This document shows, piece after piece, positions 26,642 to 35,648 of a stretch of 64,000 bases of DNA. The DNA is taken from NCBI GenBank assembly GCA_965221445.1, contig CBDCSF010000004.1, positions 83,312 to 147,311 of the forward strand, given 5' to 3'. The notes beneath the pieces were generated by a model. It ran no database searches. It was given only the letters and a program-made list of their open reading frames with translations, and was not told the DNA's origin. The DNA is from MPNP01 sp965221445. GTDB lineage: Bacteria > Pseudomonadota > Alphaproteobacteria > Rhodobacterales > Rhodobacteraceae. The position numbers were made by a program, and so were the translations under genes. The number at the start of each line of letters is the position of its first letter. The stretch's first letter is position 1.

Positions 26642-27604
26642 AGACGAATCGTAGATTGATTGATTTGAAGCAGTCAATTCCTCACCACAAAATTCGCATT
26701 TTCCCCAGACCTCATATTCACAAAAATAGCAATGGTTGGTCTCAGTATCATAATCATCTACGTATGTTGAGTTGCCACATTCCGGGCACTGGTGAATTAC
26801 ATGCTCTCCACCATCTTTGACGGCCCTGTAATTTTTATAACCATACCGTGCATTAACAACAATTTCAACTGTTTGTTCAGCTGTTAATTGATGTCCACAA
26901 GCCTGGCATTTACCTTCGATGGAAGCCGGTTCTTCATTTTCAACATAAACCTGGCAGATCAACGAAGAACTGCAATTCGGGCATTGCATTTTATCCGCGT
27001 GGTCAAATGGATCACCCCAGGCAAGCTTTTTAAAGGATTCATTACAATTCGATTTCAACTGGTCAAACAAATCAGCTTCCTGTATCATAACTTGCCAGGA
27101 TTCTCCCAGCAATTCTGCAGGCTCTTCTTCCAATATATCAAGAAAACCCTTTACCAAGGGGAAAATACCAGCAATTACCTCCTGCATCCTCTCCTGAGAA
27201 ACATCGGTATAAAAGTGTTCAAGTTCATTACGTATTTTTTTGAGTGCATCATAATCATGTGGGATCTTGGGCCATTCGATGTCAAAATCCTTGAAACGTT
27301 TCCTTAATCCGTCAAAATCAATGGTACGAGTTTTCTTAGGTTGAATTGTGACTCCTTCCTTCCCATCAGGTTTGGGTTCATAGTCAGCCGCAAGGACTTG
27401 CCAGATATCAGCCTCAGGTGCCATTTTGAGGAGACATTGTTTACCAAGCAACAATACACCTGCATGGATATTACGAATGGAACTGATCTGTCTACCCTCT
27501 TCTTCAGACTGGTAGTCCTCTATCCCCAATCGAATTGAAATTACTGCGTTTTCCAGAAGTCTTGACATCAGTCGTTCAATCGCATTTTTTACATTATCCG
27601 GCAA
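26591..27604 (-). CDS. HEPN-domain protein with C-terminal zinc ribbons
   Basis: The N-terminal ~165 residues are helical with ISSIRNIHAGVLLLGKQCL and the RNELEHFY motif near residue 130, which matches the RNxxxH signature of HEPN ribonucleases. The C-terminal half carries several CxxC pairs (CPNCSSS, CQACGH, CPECGN, CYFCEYE, CEFCGEE, CGYCH), so three or more zinc ribbons for nucleic acid binding are likely. An RNase effector that recognises nucleic acids is a reasonable inference. The start is TTG 27604 or the ATG thirteen codons later. A run of ten G residues on this strand lies about 62 bases upstream of the start. Confidence 0.65.
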   Translation of the reverse strand: MPDNVKNAIERLMSRLLENAVISIRLGIEDYQSEEEGRQISSIRNIHAGVLLLGKQCLLKMAPEADIWQVLAADYEPKPDGKEGVTIQPKKTRTIDFDGLRKRFKDFDIEWPKIPHDYDALKKIRNELEHFYTDVSQERMQEVIAGIFPLVKGFLDILEEEPAELLGESWQVMIQEADLFDQLKSNCNESFKKLAWGDPFDHADKMQCPNCSSSLICQVYVENEEPASIEGKCQACGHQLTAEQTVEIVVNARYGYKNYRAVKDGGEHVIHQCPECGNSTYVDDYDTETNHCYFCEYEVWGKCEFCGEELTASNQSIYDSSLCGYCHYQWEKLMNED

Positions 27605-27665
27605 TCTAATTTAATTACCGGATTGCAATCATCATTAGCCAATATATTTGAAATTACCTTTTATA

Positions 27666-27675
27666 CCCCCCCCCC
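27666..27675. repeat. Homopolymeric C10 tract
   Basis: Ten consecutive C bases lie between the SRAP stop codon and the start of the HEPN-zinc ribbon gene, in the probable promoter or leader of the latter. Tracts of this length are prone to slip during replication. Confidence 0.9.
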
Positions 27676-27679
27676 TCAT

Positions 27680-28369
27680 TCATACCTTCTTGGTTCTGCT
27701 ATGGCTGAGGGGAACCATGACCTCGGGAACATTATTCCTGACATTGTTGACCAGGGTGGAGACAGGCCAAGCCTCGAATGAGGGTGAGGGTGCCTCAATG
27801 ACAGCCAGCAAATCCGTTTTGCTGCTGTCCGGATACAACCAGGTATCAAAATCATGGAGATCAACCACCACCGGTTGACGATGATGGATGAATCCGAGTT
27901 CCGGACAGGCGTCCCTGGTCAGAAGGGAAAAGGTCTCCAGGATACCCTTCTCCCCGGTCCAGCGTTCCCAGATACCCGCCATCACCAGAGGTGATCCTCC
28001 ATGCAGCTGAATAAAATAGGGTTGCTTGCCACCTTCCTTGCGTTGCCATTCGAACCAGCCATTGGCCGGAACCAGGCATCGCCGTTGCCTGAAGGCCTGA
28101 CGAAAGGAGGGTTTCTGATCCACGGTTTCCGACCGGGCATTGATTAATCGATTGCCGATGGATCGATCCCTGGACCAGAAGGGTACCAGTCCCCATGTCA
28201 GATGTGCCAGTGCCCTCTGTTCATTCCCATCATGTCGGCAGGTAATGAAATTCTGGGTTGGTGCTCCATTGTACCTGGCTGGGAGGGCAGGTAAATTACC
28301 TGTATCCGACAGGTCAAAGAGATCCTGCAGGTCATCCTCGATTCTGCCCTGGGAAAACCTGCCACACAT
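27680..28369 (-). CDS. yedK: SRAP/YedK-family abasic-site protein
   Basis: The protein begins MCGRF, so Cys2 becomes the N-terminal nucleophile that forms a thiazolidine link with abasic sites in single-stranded DNA. Conserved INARSET, LVPANGWFEW and the HHRQPV block (usually HxRMP) supply the other active-site residues. The length of 229 residues is normal. Plasmid copies of this family are common beside SOS mutasome genes, as here, where umuDC lies immediately upstream on the same strand. It should protect the element's single-stranded DNA during repair or transfer. Confidence 0.92.
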   Translation of the reverse strand: MCGRFSQGRIEDDLQDLFDLSDTGNLPALPARYNGAPTQNFITCRHDGNEQRALAHLTWGLVPFWSRDRSIGNRLINARSETVDQKPSFRQAFRQRRCLVPANGWFEWQRKEGGKQPYFIQLHGGSPLVMAGIWERWTGEKGILETFSLLTRDACPELGFIHHRQPVVVDLHDFDTWLYPDSSKTDLLAVIEAPSPSFEAWPVSTLVNNVRNNVPEVMVPLSHSRTKKV

Positions 28370-28384
28370 ATCCTTTTTCCTGTT

Positions 28385-29626
28385 TCAGGCCCGAACAGTT
28401 GGGATGTCTTCCCATCGTGTCGTATAGCTTGGACTGAGGAACTCACGGGCCATCATCCAGGGGCGGTCAAAGCCACTCGATGCAATCCGGATGGTTTCCC
28501 GTCCGTAACGGTGATTCATCTGATCCACGACCCGCATCAGTTCACGGGTGGATTGTCCGGATGTTCTTTCAAAGAGGGGAGTTGGTTTTTTTTCGGCTGT
28601 CGTCAAATTTGTCAGCATAACCCCGGCCTTCTGATAGGCATAGCCGTCCTTCCATATCCTGTCGAGACAGGTGGTTGCCCCCTTGACCAATGAGAGCGTA
28701 TCATTGCAGGGTTCCAGAAAACTCCAGAAGGCATTATTGACATAGCGTGGTCCCTTGGTAAAGGGACAGGTTCTGATGAAAATCTGAAGAGTACCCGCAT
28801 AGACATTTTTCGCTCGGGCTTTCTCTGCTGCCCGGGTAGTATAGGTGGCCACTGCTTCCTGCAGATGGTTTTTGGTTGTCACCTTTCCTTTAAATCCACG
28901 TGAAACCATCAAATGCTGGGCATCAGGAGGTACGTCTTCCATTGGGATACAGGATTCACCCCTGAGTTCCCGGACGGTTCGTTCCATGACAATACTGAAG
29001 GTCTTTCGGGCTGTTATGCAGTCTAGGTCAGCAAGCTCCCGGGCAGTTCCAATGCCCATCAGGCGCAAACGTTGTGACAAGCGACGACCGATGCCCCAGA
29101 CATCCTCGATGGGGATCCGGTTGAGGGGATAGGGCGGATGCATGACATAGACATTGCTGGTATCCTTCATTTTCTTGCCAATCCGGTTGGCCAGCTTGGC
29201 CAGCGTCTTGGTTGGGGCGATCCCGATTGAAACGGGAATGGCGGTCCACTTTTTGACTGTCCCGGCGATATGATGACCAAAAGCCTCCAGATCACGCATG
29301 CCATGAAGATCAAGAAAGGCTTCATCGATGCTGTAGACCTCGACAATCGGAGCCAGTTCCTCAAGACATCCCATGACCCGCTGGGAGAGATCACCATAGA
29401 GGGCATAATTGCTACTCCGGACAATCACGCCATCCCGGGCCAGTTTTTTCCTGAGTTTGAAATAGGAGGCTCCCAGCTTGTAGCCCATTTCCTTGACTTC
29501 ATCGGAACGGGCAATGAGACAGCCGTCGTTATTGGAGAGAACCGCAATGGGTACTTTTCGCCATTCCGGCCGAAAAACCCGCTCACAGCTGGCATAGAAA
29601 TTGTTGCAGTCAACCAGGGCAAACAT
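28385..29626 (-). CDS. umuC: UmuC, catalytic subunit of error-prone polymerase V
   Basis: This is a Y-family polymerase with FALVDCNNFYASCER at the start, YSIDEAFLDL (catalytic Asp-Glu) near residue 100 and an SIGIAPTKTLAKLAN block. The little-finger and C-terminal regions fit UmuC, with about 413 residues. It carries out translesion synthesis after DNA damage, together with UmuD' and RecA. ATG 29626 overlaps the umuD stop (TGATG), so translation is coupled; a TTG just before it is also possible. It is intact. Confidence 0.95.
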   Translation of the reverse strand: MFALVDCNNFYASCERVFRPEWRKVPIAVLSNNDGCLIARSDEVKEMGYKLGASYFKLRKKLARDGVIVRSSNYALYGDLSQRVMGCLEELAPIVEVYSIDEAFLDLHGMRDLEAFGHHIAGTVKKWTAIPVSIGIAPTKTLAKLANRIGKKMKDTSNVYVMHPPYPLNRIPIEDVWGIGRRLSQRLRLMGIGTARELADLDCITARKTFSIVMERTVRELRGESCIPMEDVPPDAQHLMVSRGFKGKVTTKNHLQEAVATYTTRAAEKARAKNVYAGTLQIFIRTCPFTKGPRYVNNAFWSFLEPCNDTLSLVKGATTCLDRIWKDGYAYQKAGVMLTNLTTAEKKPTPLFERTSGQSTRELMRVVDQMNHRYGRETIRIASSGFDRPWMMAREFLSPSYTTRWEDIPTVRA

Positions 29627-30084
29627 CAAAAAATGCTCCCGAATTTCTGGATACTTGCTGTAACGACACCTCGTATTTCGGTGTCAGGTGTTACGGCAAT
29701 TTCTGAATACCCTGAATTTTCAGGCTTCAGAATCCAGGTTTCCCTGACCTTGACCAAACGCTTGACCGTAAACTCATTATCAACGATTGCAAGAACTATC
29801 ATACCGTTTTGTGGCTCAATACTTGAATCTACAACCAGGATCGAACCATCCAATATACCGGCTTCACACATACTGTTACCCTTCACTTTGACCAGAAAGG
29901 TAGCAAAGGGGTGTTGTAGAAGAAAATCGTTGAGATCAAGGACGGTTTCAAGATAATCATCTGCTGGTGAAGGGAACCCGGCTTTCACCGAGGACACATA
30001 AAGGGGCAGATCGATATGTGACTTTTTCTCAATTCTGACAAGTTCAAACTCTGGAACTTCTTTCACATCACCCCCGCAAAACAT
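29626..30084 (-). CDS. umuD: UmuD, self-cleaving mutasome subunit
   Basis: The S24-type peptidase domain has the cleavage region VKAGFPSPADDY, the nucleophile in KGNSMCEAGI and the general base lysine in EFTVKRL. Self-cleavage stimulated by RecA filaments gives UmuD', which activates UmuC. I place the start at ATG 30084, which gives the usual ~150 residues; the frame is open another 17 codons upstream. LexA would be expected to control the pair, but I see no CTGT(N8)ACAG box in the upstream region. Confidence 0.92.
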   Translation of the reverse strand: MFCGGDVKEVPEFELVRIEKKSHIDLPLYVSSVKAGFPSPADDYLETVLDLNDFLLQHPFATFLVKVKGNSMCEAGILDGSILVVDSSIEPQNGMIVLAIVDNEFTVKRLVKVRETWILKPENSGYSEIAVTPDTEIRGVVTASIQKFGSIF

Positions 30085-30326
30085 ATTCAAATTTAGGAGA
30101 CACATTCTATCACAAGATTTATAACTGAATCCCATTCGGTACCAAAATCAGATTATTTTTATTAATTTTCAAATAATCAACCTGAAATCCCCAAACTGCT
30201 ATTTACCTATGATCCCTGTTAGTATATTCGTTCATAAAAGAGTCCCGTACGAATTCTTAAATAAATTGAAGCAGGTAAAATATTTTATTTTCCAGGTAAA
30301 TATTCAGAACTGTATTGAGATAAATC

Positions 30327-31124
30327 ATGGTAAAACCCTTTATCAAATGGGCTGGTGGAAAGAGGTGGCTAACTACACACCCCTCCTTTGAACTACCCTC
30401 GTTTACAGGGCGTTACATTGAACCCTTTCTGGGTGGTGCGGCAGTCTTCTTCCATTTAAAGCCAAAGTCGGCCATTCTTGCTGATACCAATCACCGTCTG
30501 ATCGAAACCTATCAGGCTGTTCGGGATGACTGGCAAAAGGTAGAGAAAGAATTGAAACGCCTGCAGGAACTTCATTCACCCCAATTCTATTATGAGGAAA
30601 GACAGCGTGTCAGGAAAGCCTTACATTTGCGGGCAGCTCAATTCCTGTATCTTAACCGCACCTGCTTCAATGGGCTATATAGGGAAAACCTTAATGGGAA
30701 ATTCAATGTTCCCATAGGTGTAAAGGATCAGGTGATCTTTGATGAGGAGGATTTCAGCAAAATCAGCGATCTTCTCAAAGAAGCTGAAATCTTCACGAGT
30801 GATTTCGAAAAAGTCATTGACAGTGCAGTTGAGGGTGATCTGATATTCGCCGACCCTCCCTACACCACGGCTCACAATGTCAATGGTTTTGTTAAATACA
30901 ATCAGAAAATCTTTAACTGGGAAGACCAGATCCGTTTGCAAGCATCTCTTGTTCGTGCTGTCGGACGAGGAGCACAGGTATTGTTGACCAACGCCGACCA
31001 TGAGAGTATTCGGGAACTGTACGATGGTTTGGGAAAGTATCATTCAATTGAACGGAAATCGGTTATTGCCGGCAATGCAAAATACAGACAGACGACTTCC
31101 GAGGCCCTGTTTGTCATTCCTTGA
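30327..31124 (+). CDS. Dam-family DNA adenine methyltransferase
   Basis: This is an alpha-class N6-adenine methyltransferase with FIKWAGGKRWL at the start, YIEPFLGGAAVF for S-adenosylmethionine binding, FLYLNRTCFNGLYR and the catalytic FADPPY near residue 175. The length of 265 residues is typical of Dam/M.DpnII enzymes, so GATC is a likely but unproven target. There is no restriction gene directly beside it. The next genes on the same strand, a membrane protein and a DGQHR protein, follow at short spacing, suggesting one operon. Confidence 0.88.
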   Translation: MVKPFIKWAGGKRWLTTHPSFELPSFTGRYIEPFLGGAAVFFHLKPKSAILADTNHRLIETYQAVRDDWQKVEKELKRLQELHSPQFYYEERQRVRKALHLRAAQFLYLNRTCFNGLYRENLNGKFNVPIGVKDQVIFDEEDFSKISDLLKEAEIFTSDFEKVIDSAVEGDLIFADPPYTTAHNVNGFVKYNQKIFNWEDQIRLQASLVRAVGRGAQVLLTNADHESIRELYDGLGKYHSIERKSVIAGNAKYRQTTSEALFVIP

Positions 31125-31137
31125 GGTCCAAAAATAC

Positions 31138-31665
31138 ATGAAGATAATATTTTTGGAAATTAAAGAATGGTTGATTAAATGTAGTCGTCGCATTTTAACA
31201 GGGTTTATAGCAGTCTTTATAACGATAATATTTACTTTTTGTCCGATACTTTTGGCGGCATCACGTCCTTGGACCGAAGGTTCCTTTGGAGAAAATTTTT
31301 GGAGAAAATTTCTCAGTTATTGGGAAAACGGGGAAATCGTCCTGCCCATTTTAGGATTGTGTGGTTTCATAACTGTTACCCTCTTTCGTAATGGCATTAG
31401 TAGAAAATGGGAAAGAATTTTATTTTTCGTAGTCTTTGTTTTAGCTTTGGTATCCGGTTCTTCTGTAAGTGAAAGCGACGGATTTGAACAACCTTTGGCT
31501 CCAGAGATAATATTTACTGGATACTGTATATATCTATTATTAGTATTTATGTGTATTGGATTAATAGCCGCAATTGAACCTCCAAATCCACCAGGAAGGA
31601 ATTCAAACAAGAACGCAAATATACTATTGAAGGATGTGGAAAAAGAACGACACAAATCAAGGTGA
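31138..31665 (+). CDS. Membrane protein between methylase and DGQHR gene
   Basis: From ATG 31138 the frame encodes about four hydrophobic helices (LTGFIAVFITIIFTFCPILL, IVLPILGLCGFITVTLF, ILFFVVFVLALVSG, IIFTGYCIYLLLVFMCIGLI) and a charged tail. No family is recognised. It starts 13 bases after the methylase stop and ends 10 bases before the DGQHR gene, so it probably belongs to that unit. A membrane effector in a methylase/DGQHR defence module is possible but not shown. Confidence 0.6.
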   Translation: MKIIFLEIKEWLIKCSRRILTGFIAVFITIIFTFCPILLAASRPWTEGSFGENFWRKFLSYWENGEIVLPILGLCGFITVTLFRNGISRKWERILFFVVFVLALVSGSSVSESDGFEQPLAPEIIFTGYCIYLLLVFMCIGLIAAIEPPNPPGRNSNKNANILLKDVEKERHKSR

Positions 31666-31675
31666 TGGTTAATAT

Positions 31676-32863
31676 ATGAATCCTGTATCAATCCAAGTTC
31701 AGAAGGTTACACAACCCATCGGGGAGTTTTATATTGGGTCAATCGACAGTCAAATCCTACTTGACATTACGAGTACTGATGTCAGGCGTTTTACTCAAAA
31801 AGGTAACCCGGATGATTTAGATGGAATCCAAAGGGAATTATCTAAACAAAGAATTAAAGAACTTGAAGAATATGTTAATTTGGAATATGCCACCTTTCCA
31901 ACCTCGGTCATTCTTGCTGTTGATGAAAGATGTGCCAAAATTGTAAAGGTGCCGAAATGTGAGGGTATTTTTGATCTTCAAATCCACAGCTATGAAGGAG
32001 ATTTAATTCAAGATTCTATACCAATAAGTAAGGCAGCTTTTGTAATTGACGGCCAGCATCGACTTGCTGGTCTAAAAAAAATGAATTCCACCCAGACCTT
32101 TCAGGTGAATGTTTCAATTTTTGTTGGTGCTGATAAGGCGGACCAGGTTGAAGTATTTAGAAGAGTCAATTTGGCCCAAACCAAGGTCAATAAATCGTTG
32201 TCCTATGACTTATTCGAATATGATAGAGTGAAAAGCCCGATAAAGGTTGCACATGATTTGGTGATTGCCCTTAACAACGATATAAATGGACCCTTCCATC
32301 ACAGAATAAAACGATTAGGAGTGTGCACACCTGGCCTAAAAAATGAAATGCTTGCTCAGGCAACGGTTGTTAATGGACTGCTCAGGCATTTACCACGGCG
32401 GCAAGATGAAGAAAGATCAAATAGCCTTTTAGGTTTGTCTGGTAGACAGCAACCAAATGAATCATGGCGACAAAGGATTTTTGTTGATTTTTACCGAGAA
32501 GATGATCTTGTGGCAATCTTTCTTAATGTTTCCAATTTTTTTGAAGCGGTTAGGGATAAATGGCCAGGTGCATGGAATAATCCCCAAGAAGGCCAGATTT
32601 TGGCAAGAACAACAGGGTTCAATGCCTTAATACGGTTTTTGAAGGATGTTTTTTTGGAAGTGTCAGGTCCTCAACCACGTAAAGTGGGAAAGTCAGAATA
32701 TGCAGAAGTATTTAAGCTGATTGGTATTGATGAGGTTGATCTCACCAAGGATAACTATGTACCTGGAAGTTCTGGGCAGGGTCTACTTTATCGTGATTTA
32801 GGTGAGGGCTTGAAAGGATGGAAGCTGCTCGGTATTACACCAAACCTGAATCCATCAGCCTAA
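31676..32863 (+). CDS. DGQHR-domain protein (DndB-related superfamily)
   Basis: The signature AFVIDGQHRLAGLKKM near residue 125 defines the DGQHR domain, and LSKQRIKELEEYV plus FRRVNLAQTKVNKSL fit the same superfamily. DndB, a regulator of DNA phosphorothioation, belongs to it, as do many orphan proteins in defence islands; no dnd sulphur genes are in the window. At 395 residues it is complete. It follows the methylase and membrane protein in the same direction, and the three may form one defence or DNA-modification module. Confidence 0.8.
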   Translation: MNPVSIQVQKVTQPIGEFYIGSIDSQILLDITSTDVRRFTQKGNPDDLDGIQRELSKQRIKELEEYVNLEYATFPTSVILAVDERCAKIVKVPKCEGIFDLQIHSYEGDLIQDSIPISKAAFVIDGQHRLAGLKKMNSTQTFQVNVSIFVGADKADQVEVFRRVNLAQTKVNKSLSYDLFEYDRVKSPIKVAHDLVIALNNDINGPFHHRIKRLGVCTPGLKNEMLAQATVVNGLLRHLPRRQDEERSNSLLGLSGRQQPNESWRQRIFVDFYREDDLVAIFLNVSNFFEAVRDKWPGAWNNPQEGQILARTTGFNALIRFLKDVFLEVSGPQPRKVGKSEYAEVFKLIGIDEVDLTKDNYVPGSSGQGLLYRDLGEGLKGWKLLGITPNLNPSA

Positions 32864-32900
32864 TCAACAACAACTCTCAACTGATAAACTGGAACAGCCC

Positions 32901-33551
32901 ATGAATACACTTACACCTGTAACACTTTCAGAATGCCCCTCCCCCCTTCGCAAGGCGATCATTGACGATGATTTGGCAACGGTCAGAAACCTTGTCAATG
33001 AAGATGTTGATGTCAATCAACTTGATAAAGAGGGATGGTCCCCTCTTGCCTTGGCCACAAGCCACCGCCGGATTCCGATCATGAAGATGTTGATTGAAGC
33101 CGGAGCCTACCTTGATCAGGGGACCTCATTCGGAACAGCTGCCATTTTTCATGCAGCCTCCGGTCCAGATCAGTCAACGGAAGCATTGCAACTCCTGATT
33201 GAAGCAGGTGCAGATATTACTGAACCCTTGGATAACGATGGCCGTTCTCCACTCCAGCAGGCCATTATCGAAAATCTGACGGCCAAGGTACGTCTGTTGC
33301 TTGAGGCTGGTGCTGATGTCCATTACGAGGACCACGATGGATGTAACTCCCTTTTTTACGCCTGCATGGCAGATGGTGAGCCGGATGAGGAAATAGTCAG
33401 GATGTTGCTCGACAAGGGTGCAGACCCTCTTTGGGCCAACCAGAATGGGACGACACCCATCTATCATGCTCGAAGCAGGGGAATGTCCGAATTTCCCATC
33501 ATCGACCTGATGGTTCGTGCAGCCGAAAGGCAATCGCTTGAAAGACCCTGA
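32901..33551 (+). CDS. Cytoplasmic ankyrin-repeat protein
   Basis: There is no signal peptide. Five ankyrin repeats run from residue 13 to about 205 (LVNEDVDVNQLDKEGWSPL, LIEAGAYLDQ, LIEAGADITE, LLEAGADVHYEDHDG, LLDKGADPLW), so it should bind another protein in the cytoplasm. It starts 38 bases after the DGQHR gene and may be co-transcribed with it, but its closest structural relatives here are the ankyrin genes of the secreted pairs. Its partner is unknown. Confidence 0.8.
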   Translation: MNTLTPVTLSECPSPLRKAIIDDDLATVRNLVNEDVDVNQLDKEGWSPLALATSHRRIPIMKMLIEAGAYLDQGTSFGTAAIFHAASGPDQSTEALQLLIEAGADITEPLDNDGRSPLQQAIIENLTAKVRLLLEAGADVHYEDHDGCNSLFYACMADGEPDEEIVRMLLDKGADPLWANQNGTTPIYHARSRGMSEFPIIDLMVRAAERQSLERP

Positions 33552-33552
33552 T

Positions 33553-33569
33553 GTGCATACACATTTAGC
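33553..33569. promoter_or_regulatory. GCATACACATTTAG motif before the HU-like gene
   Basis: GTGCATACACATTTAGCC repeats the core of the leader found before 1108, 8808 and 47749. It lies about 130 bases before the HU-like gene. It probably marks a shared promoter or operator. Confidence 0.4.
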
Positions 33570-33696
33570 CTAACCTCATACTTGAAATCAGGGGGAGTAG
33601 GACAAAAATGCTGATATGCCGAAACCGGATGCCAATGATTGATCCGGTTTCCAATCACAACCTAGATTGCATGACAACAGAAGGAGATATCCAATC

Positions 33697-34002
33697 ATGA
33701 CTCAAAACAGTAGCAAGGTCCTGACTGTCAGGGACCTGGTGGCCAGGGTAGCTGCAAGTGCCGATGTACCACAAAAGGATGTCAAGTCTGTTCTTGACGT
33801 ACTTGGAACAGTAACCACCGAAGAGCTGAAGAACAATAAAGATATAAGATTGCCCGGTATCGGTACCCTGACAACAAAATATCGATCTCCCCGTACACAA
33901 CATTCCATACATACCGGTAAGACCGTAGAAATACCAGGCAAGACTGTCCCCACCATCCGCTGGAAACAATCCCTGAAGGATGAACTGGCAAATAAGGGGT
34001 AA
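33697..34002 (+). CDS. HU/IHF-like nucleoid protein
   Basis: A strong GAAGGAGATA ribosome site precedes ATG 33697. The fold is recognised from LTVRDLVARVA, DIRLPGIGTLTTKYRS and TGKTVEIPGKTVPTIRWKQ, with the beta-arm region replaced by RSPRTQHSIHTGK. The length of ~101 residues fits. It binds and bends DNA and may organise the plasmid or assist recombination and transfer. The usual RNP arm motif is only partly kept, so specificity may differ from chromosomal HU. It is followed closely by an unknown gene in the same direction. Confidence 0.8.
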   Translation: MTQNSSKVLTVRDLVARVAASADVPQKDVKSVLDVLGTVTTEELKNNKDIRLPGIGTLTTKYRSPRTQHSIHTGKTVEIPGKTVPTIRWKQSLKDELANKG

Positions 34003-34009
34003 ATGATTC

Positions 34010-34600
34010 TTGCTTCGGTACTGGGAGAGGATTCAGGATCGGGTTGATATTGAACTCCATCGGGATTATGACCTGGAATACAACCGGTTCTATTGTGCCA
34101 GTCATCCTCTGGCACCAGTCTATCTGTGGCTTGGGCTGGATGATCCTGATTCACTGACCAGTCCATGGCACCTGGGATATGCCCAGCAGGCAAAAGTGGA
34201 ACTCCTTCCCTGTGATCTGGGTTGCTTTGTAAAGGGACCCACAGGGATGGGTCGTCTCAACCGCAACAATAATCTGTTGCCTGAATTTCTTGCTGAAATG
34301 ATCCCATCAATGCAGAGCTGGGCTGCCAGTTCCGACTGGGAAGATGAGGAGGGAATGGAATTTCACCTTGTGCAGAATCTGGCACGGAAGTGGTCTTCTG
34401 TCGAGGATTTTTTTGAAGCCGGACTCTGTATGCAACTGTCTCTTGATGAGGAAGAAAAGGCAAAACTGGCAAGTCAGGCCAGAACCTGGAACGGTGATCT
34501 GGACAGGCTGGTGCATGAGTGCTATACCAACCTGAATTACCGGTCCAGTCCTGATCATATCAGGGATTATCTGGAGCAGATCCTGCCGGATCTCCTCTGA
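34010..34600 (+). CDS. Uncharacterised 196-aa acidic protein
   Basis: It starts with TTG 34010, placed 8 bases after the HU stop, with AAGGGG as ribosome site. The protein is soluble and acidic with no recognised domain; visible features are YLWLGLDDPDSLTSPWHLGY and a WEDEEGMEFHLVQ stretch. It is probably co-transcribed with the HU-like gene. No function is assigned. Confidence 0.55.
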   Translation: MLRYWERIQDRVDIELHRDYDLEYNRFYCASHPLAPVYLWLGLDDPDSLTSPWHLGYAQQAKVELLPCDLGCFVKGPTGMGRLNRNNNLLPEFLAEMIPSMQSWAASSDWEDEEGMEFHLVQNLARKWSSVEDFFEAGLCMQLSLDEEEKAKLASQARTWNGDLDRLVHECYTNLNYRSSPDHIRDYLEQILPDLL

Positions 34601-34624
34601 AAATTCTTTTGGATAAACCTATTC

Positions 34625-35590
34625 ATGTCCCGGCTTTATACCTGGCTGTATTCGTTCATTCTAATTGTGGTTTGGAGCTCCAGCGGGTCAACTCAAACCA
34701 CAGACACCTCCCTGGGCCAGTGGCTGGTTCCCCTGCCCCAGATTCCAATTTCAGATAGTTTTCCAGCCTGGTTAAATGTTTCCATTCGATCTGACCAGAT
34801 AGTCATTGAGGACGACAAACCATCAGGACTGATCATTGGCCAATTACAGGGATTTCAACCAACTGTAACCGGTTGGCAGGCATCATCACTGATCTTCAAA
34901 CTGGTTCTTTTCGGCCCTGTACCTGCAGAACTGAAATTATCGAATGTTAATCTGGGTAGGGATTCGACAGGATTGGGGTGGCAATTGACTGCCAGCACAG
35001 TTGAGGTGAACAATCCATACTACAGTCTCAGAATCAATAGTCCTGTCTGGATCTGGACTCAACAGGGCACCTGGCAGGCTGAAACCGGCCGTCTTCACCT
35101 TCAGGTACCCATACAGTTACCTGTTTCAGGTAATAACAACCAAAATGACTATAAAATTAGTCGGATGTTGCTGGAAGTGTCGAGTACAGGTCTCAAGGGA
35201 CAGGGATCATCAGCTGGCTGGCAGGGTCAAATTGGAATGACCAACCTGTCTGTTCCTGTAGCGGATCAGGGAAATGGAACTGTTTATGGTCAGGGACGTG
35301 TTCACCCCATGAATATAAAGGTTGTTGCTGATGGACGGTTCTTTATAGGTAATGAAGGTGGCCTTGTTGACCGGGGATTGGTCTACTGGTTGCTTGGCGG
35401 GGATTATGGACAGGATTTCCCAATGAAACCACTTCGCATTGAGGGATTTGCCACCCTGGCTGGAATGAAACTGAAGTCCCGCAATCTACTTCCATGGCTG
35501 GATTTGTGGTTCGGCGAACCAGGTGCTGCAACAAGACATCTTCAGGTTACACATCAGGATGGTATTGAAGTCCTTGATGTGTCCTTTTGA
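34625..35590 (+). CDS. Secreted beta-rich protein of unknown function
   Basis: The N-terminal YTWLYSFILIVVWSSSGSTQ is a signal peptide, so the protein is exported. The remaining ~300 residues alternate hydrophobic and polar positions (LIFKLVLFGPVPAELKLSNV, IKVVADGRFFIG) as in beta-sheet repeats of envelope proteins. It has no cysteines in the mature part and no lipobox. I cannot assign a family. It lies 24 bases downstream of the previous gene and is the last gene of this plus-strand group. Confidence 0.55.
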   Translation: MSRLYTWLYSFILIVVWSSSGSTQTTDTSLGQWLVPLPQIPISDSFPAWLNVSIRSDQIVIEDDKPSGLIIGQLQGFQPTVTGWQASSLIFKLVLFGPVPAELKLSNVNLGRDSTGLGWQLTASTVEVNNPYYSLRINSPVWIWTQQGTWQAETGRLHLQVPIQLPVSGNNNQNDYKISRMLLEVSSTGLKGQGSSAGWQGQIGMTNLSVPVADQGNGTVYGQGRVHPMNIKVVADGRFFIGNEGGLVDRGLVYWLLGGDYGQDFPMKPLRIEGFATLAGMKLKSRNLLPWLDLWFGEPGAATRHLQVTHQDGIEVLDVSF

Positions 35591-35648
35591 GTGTGTGCAA
35601 ATGGGTAGGGGTTTGCATATTAACTACATACAACTGGTAGGGGTATAA

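Noticed and set aside
30200..30326. LexA-type SOS box before umuDC or the Dam-like gene
   Set aside because: GTTC-N7-AGTC near 30230 only half matches, and no CTGT(N8)ACAG was found; not supported.
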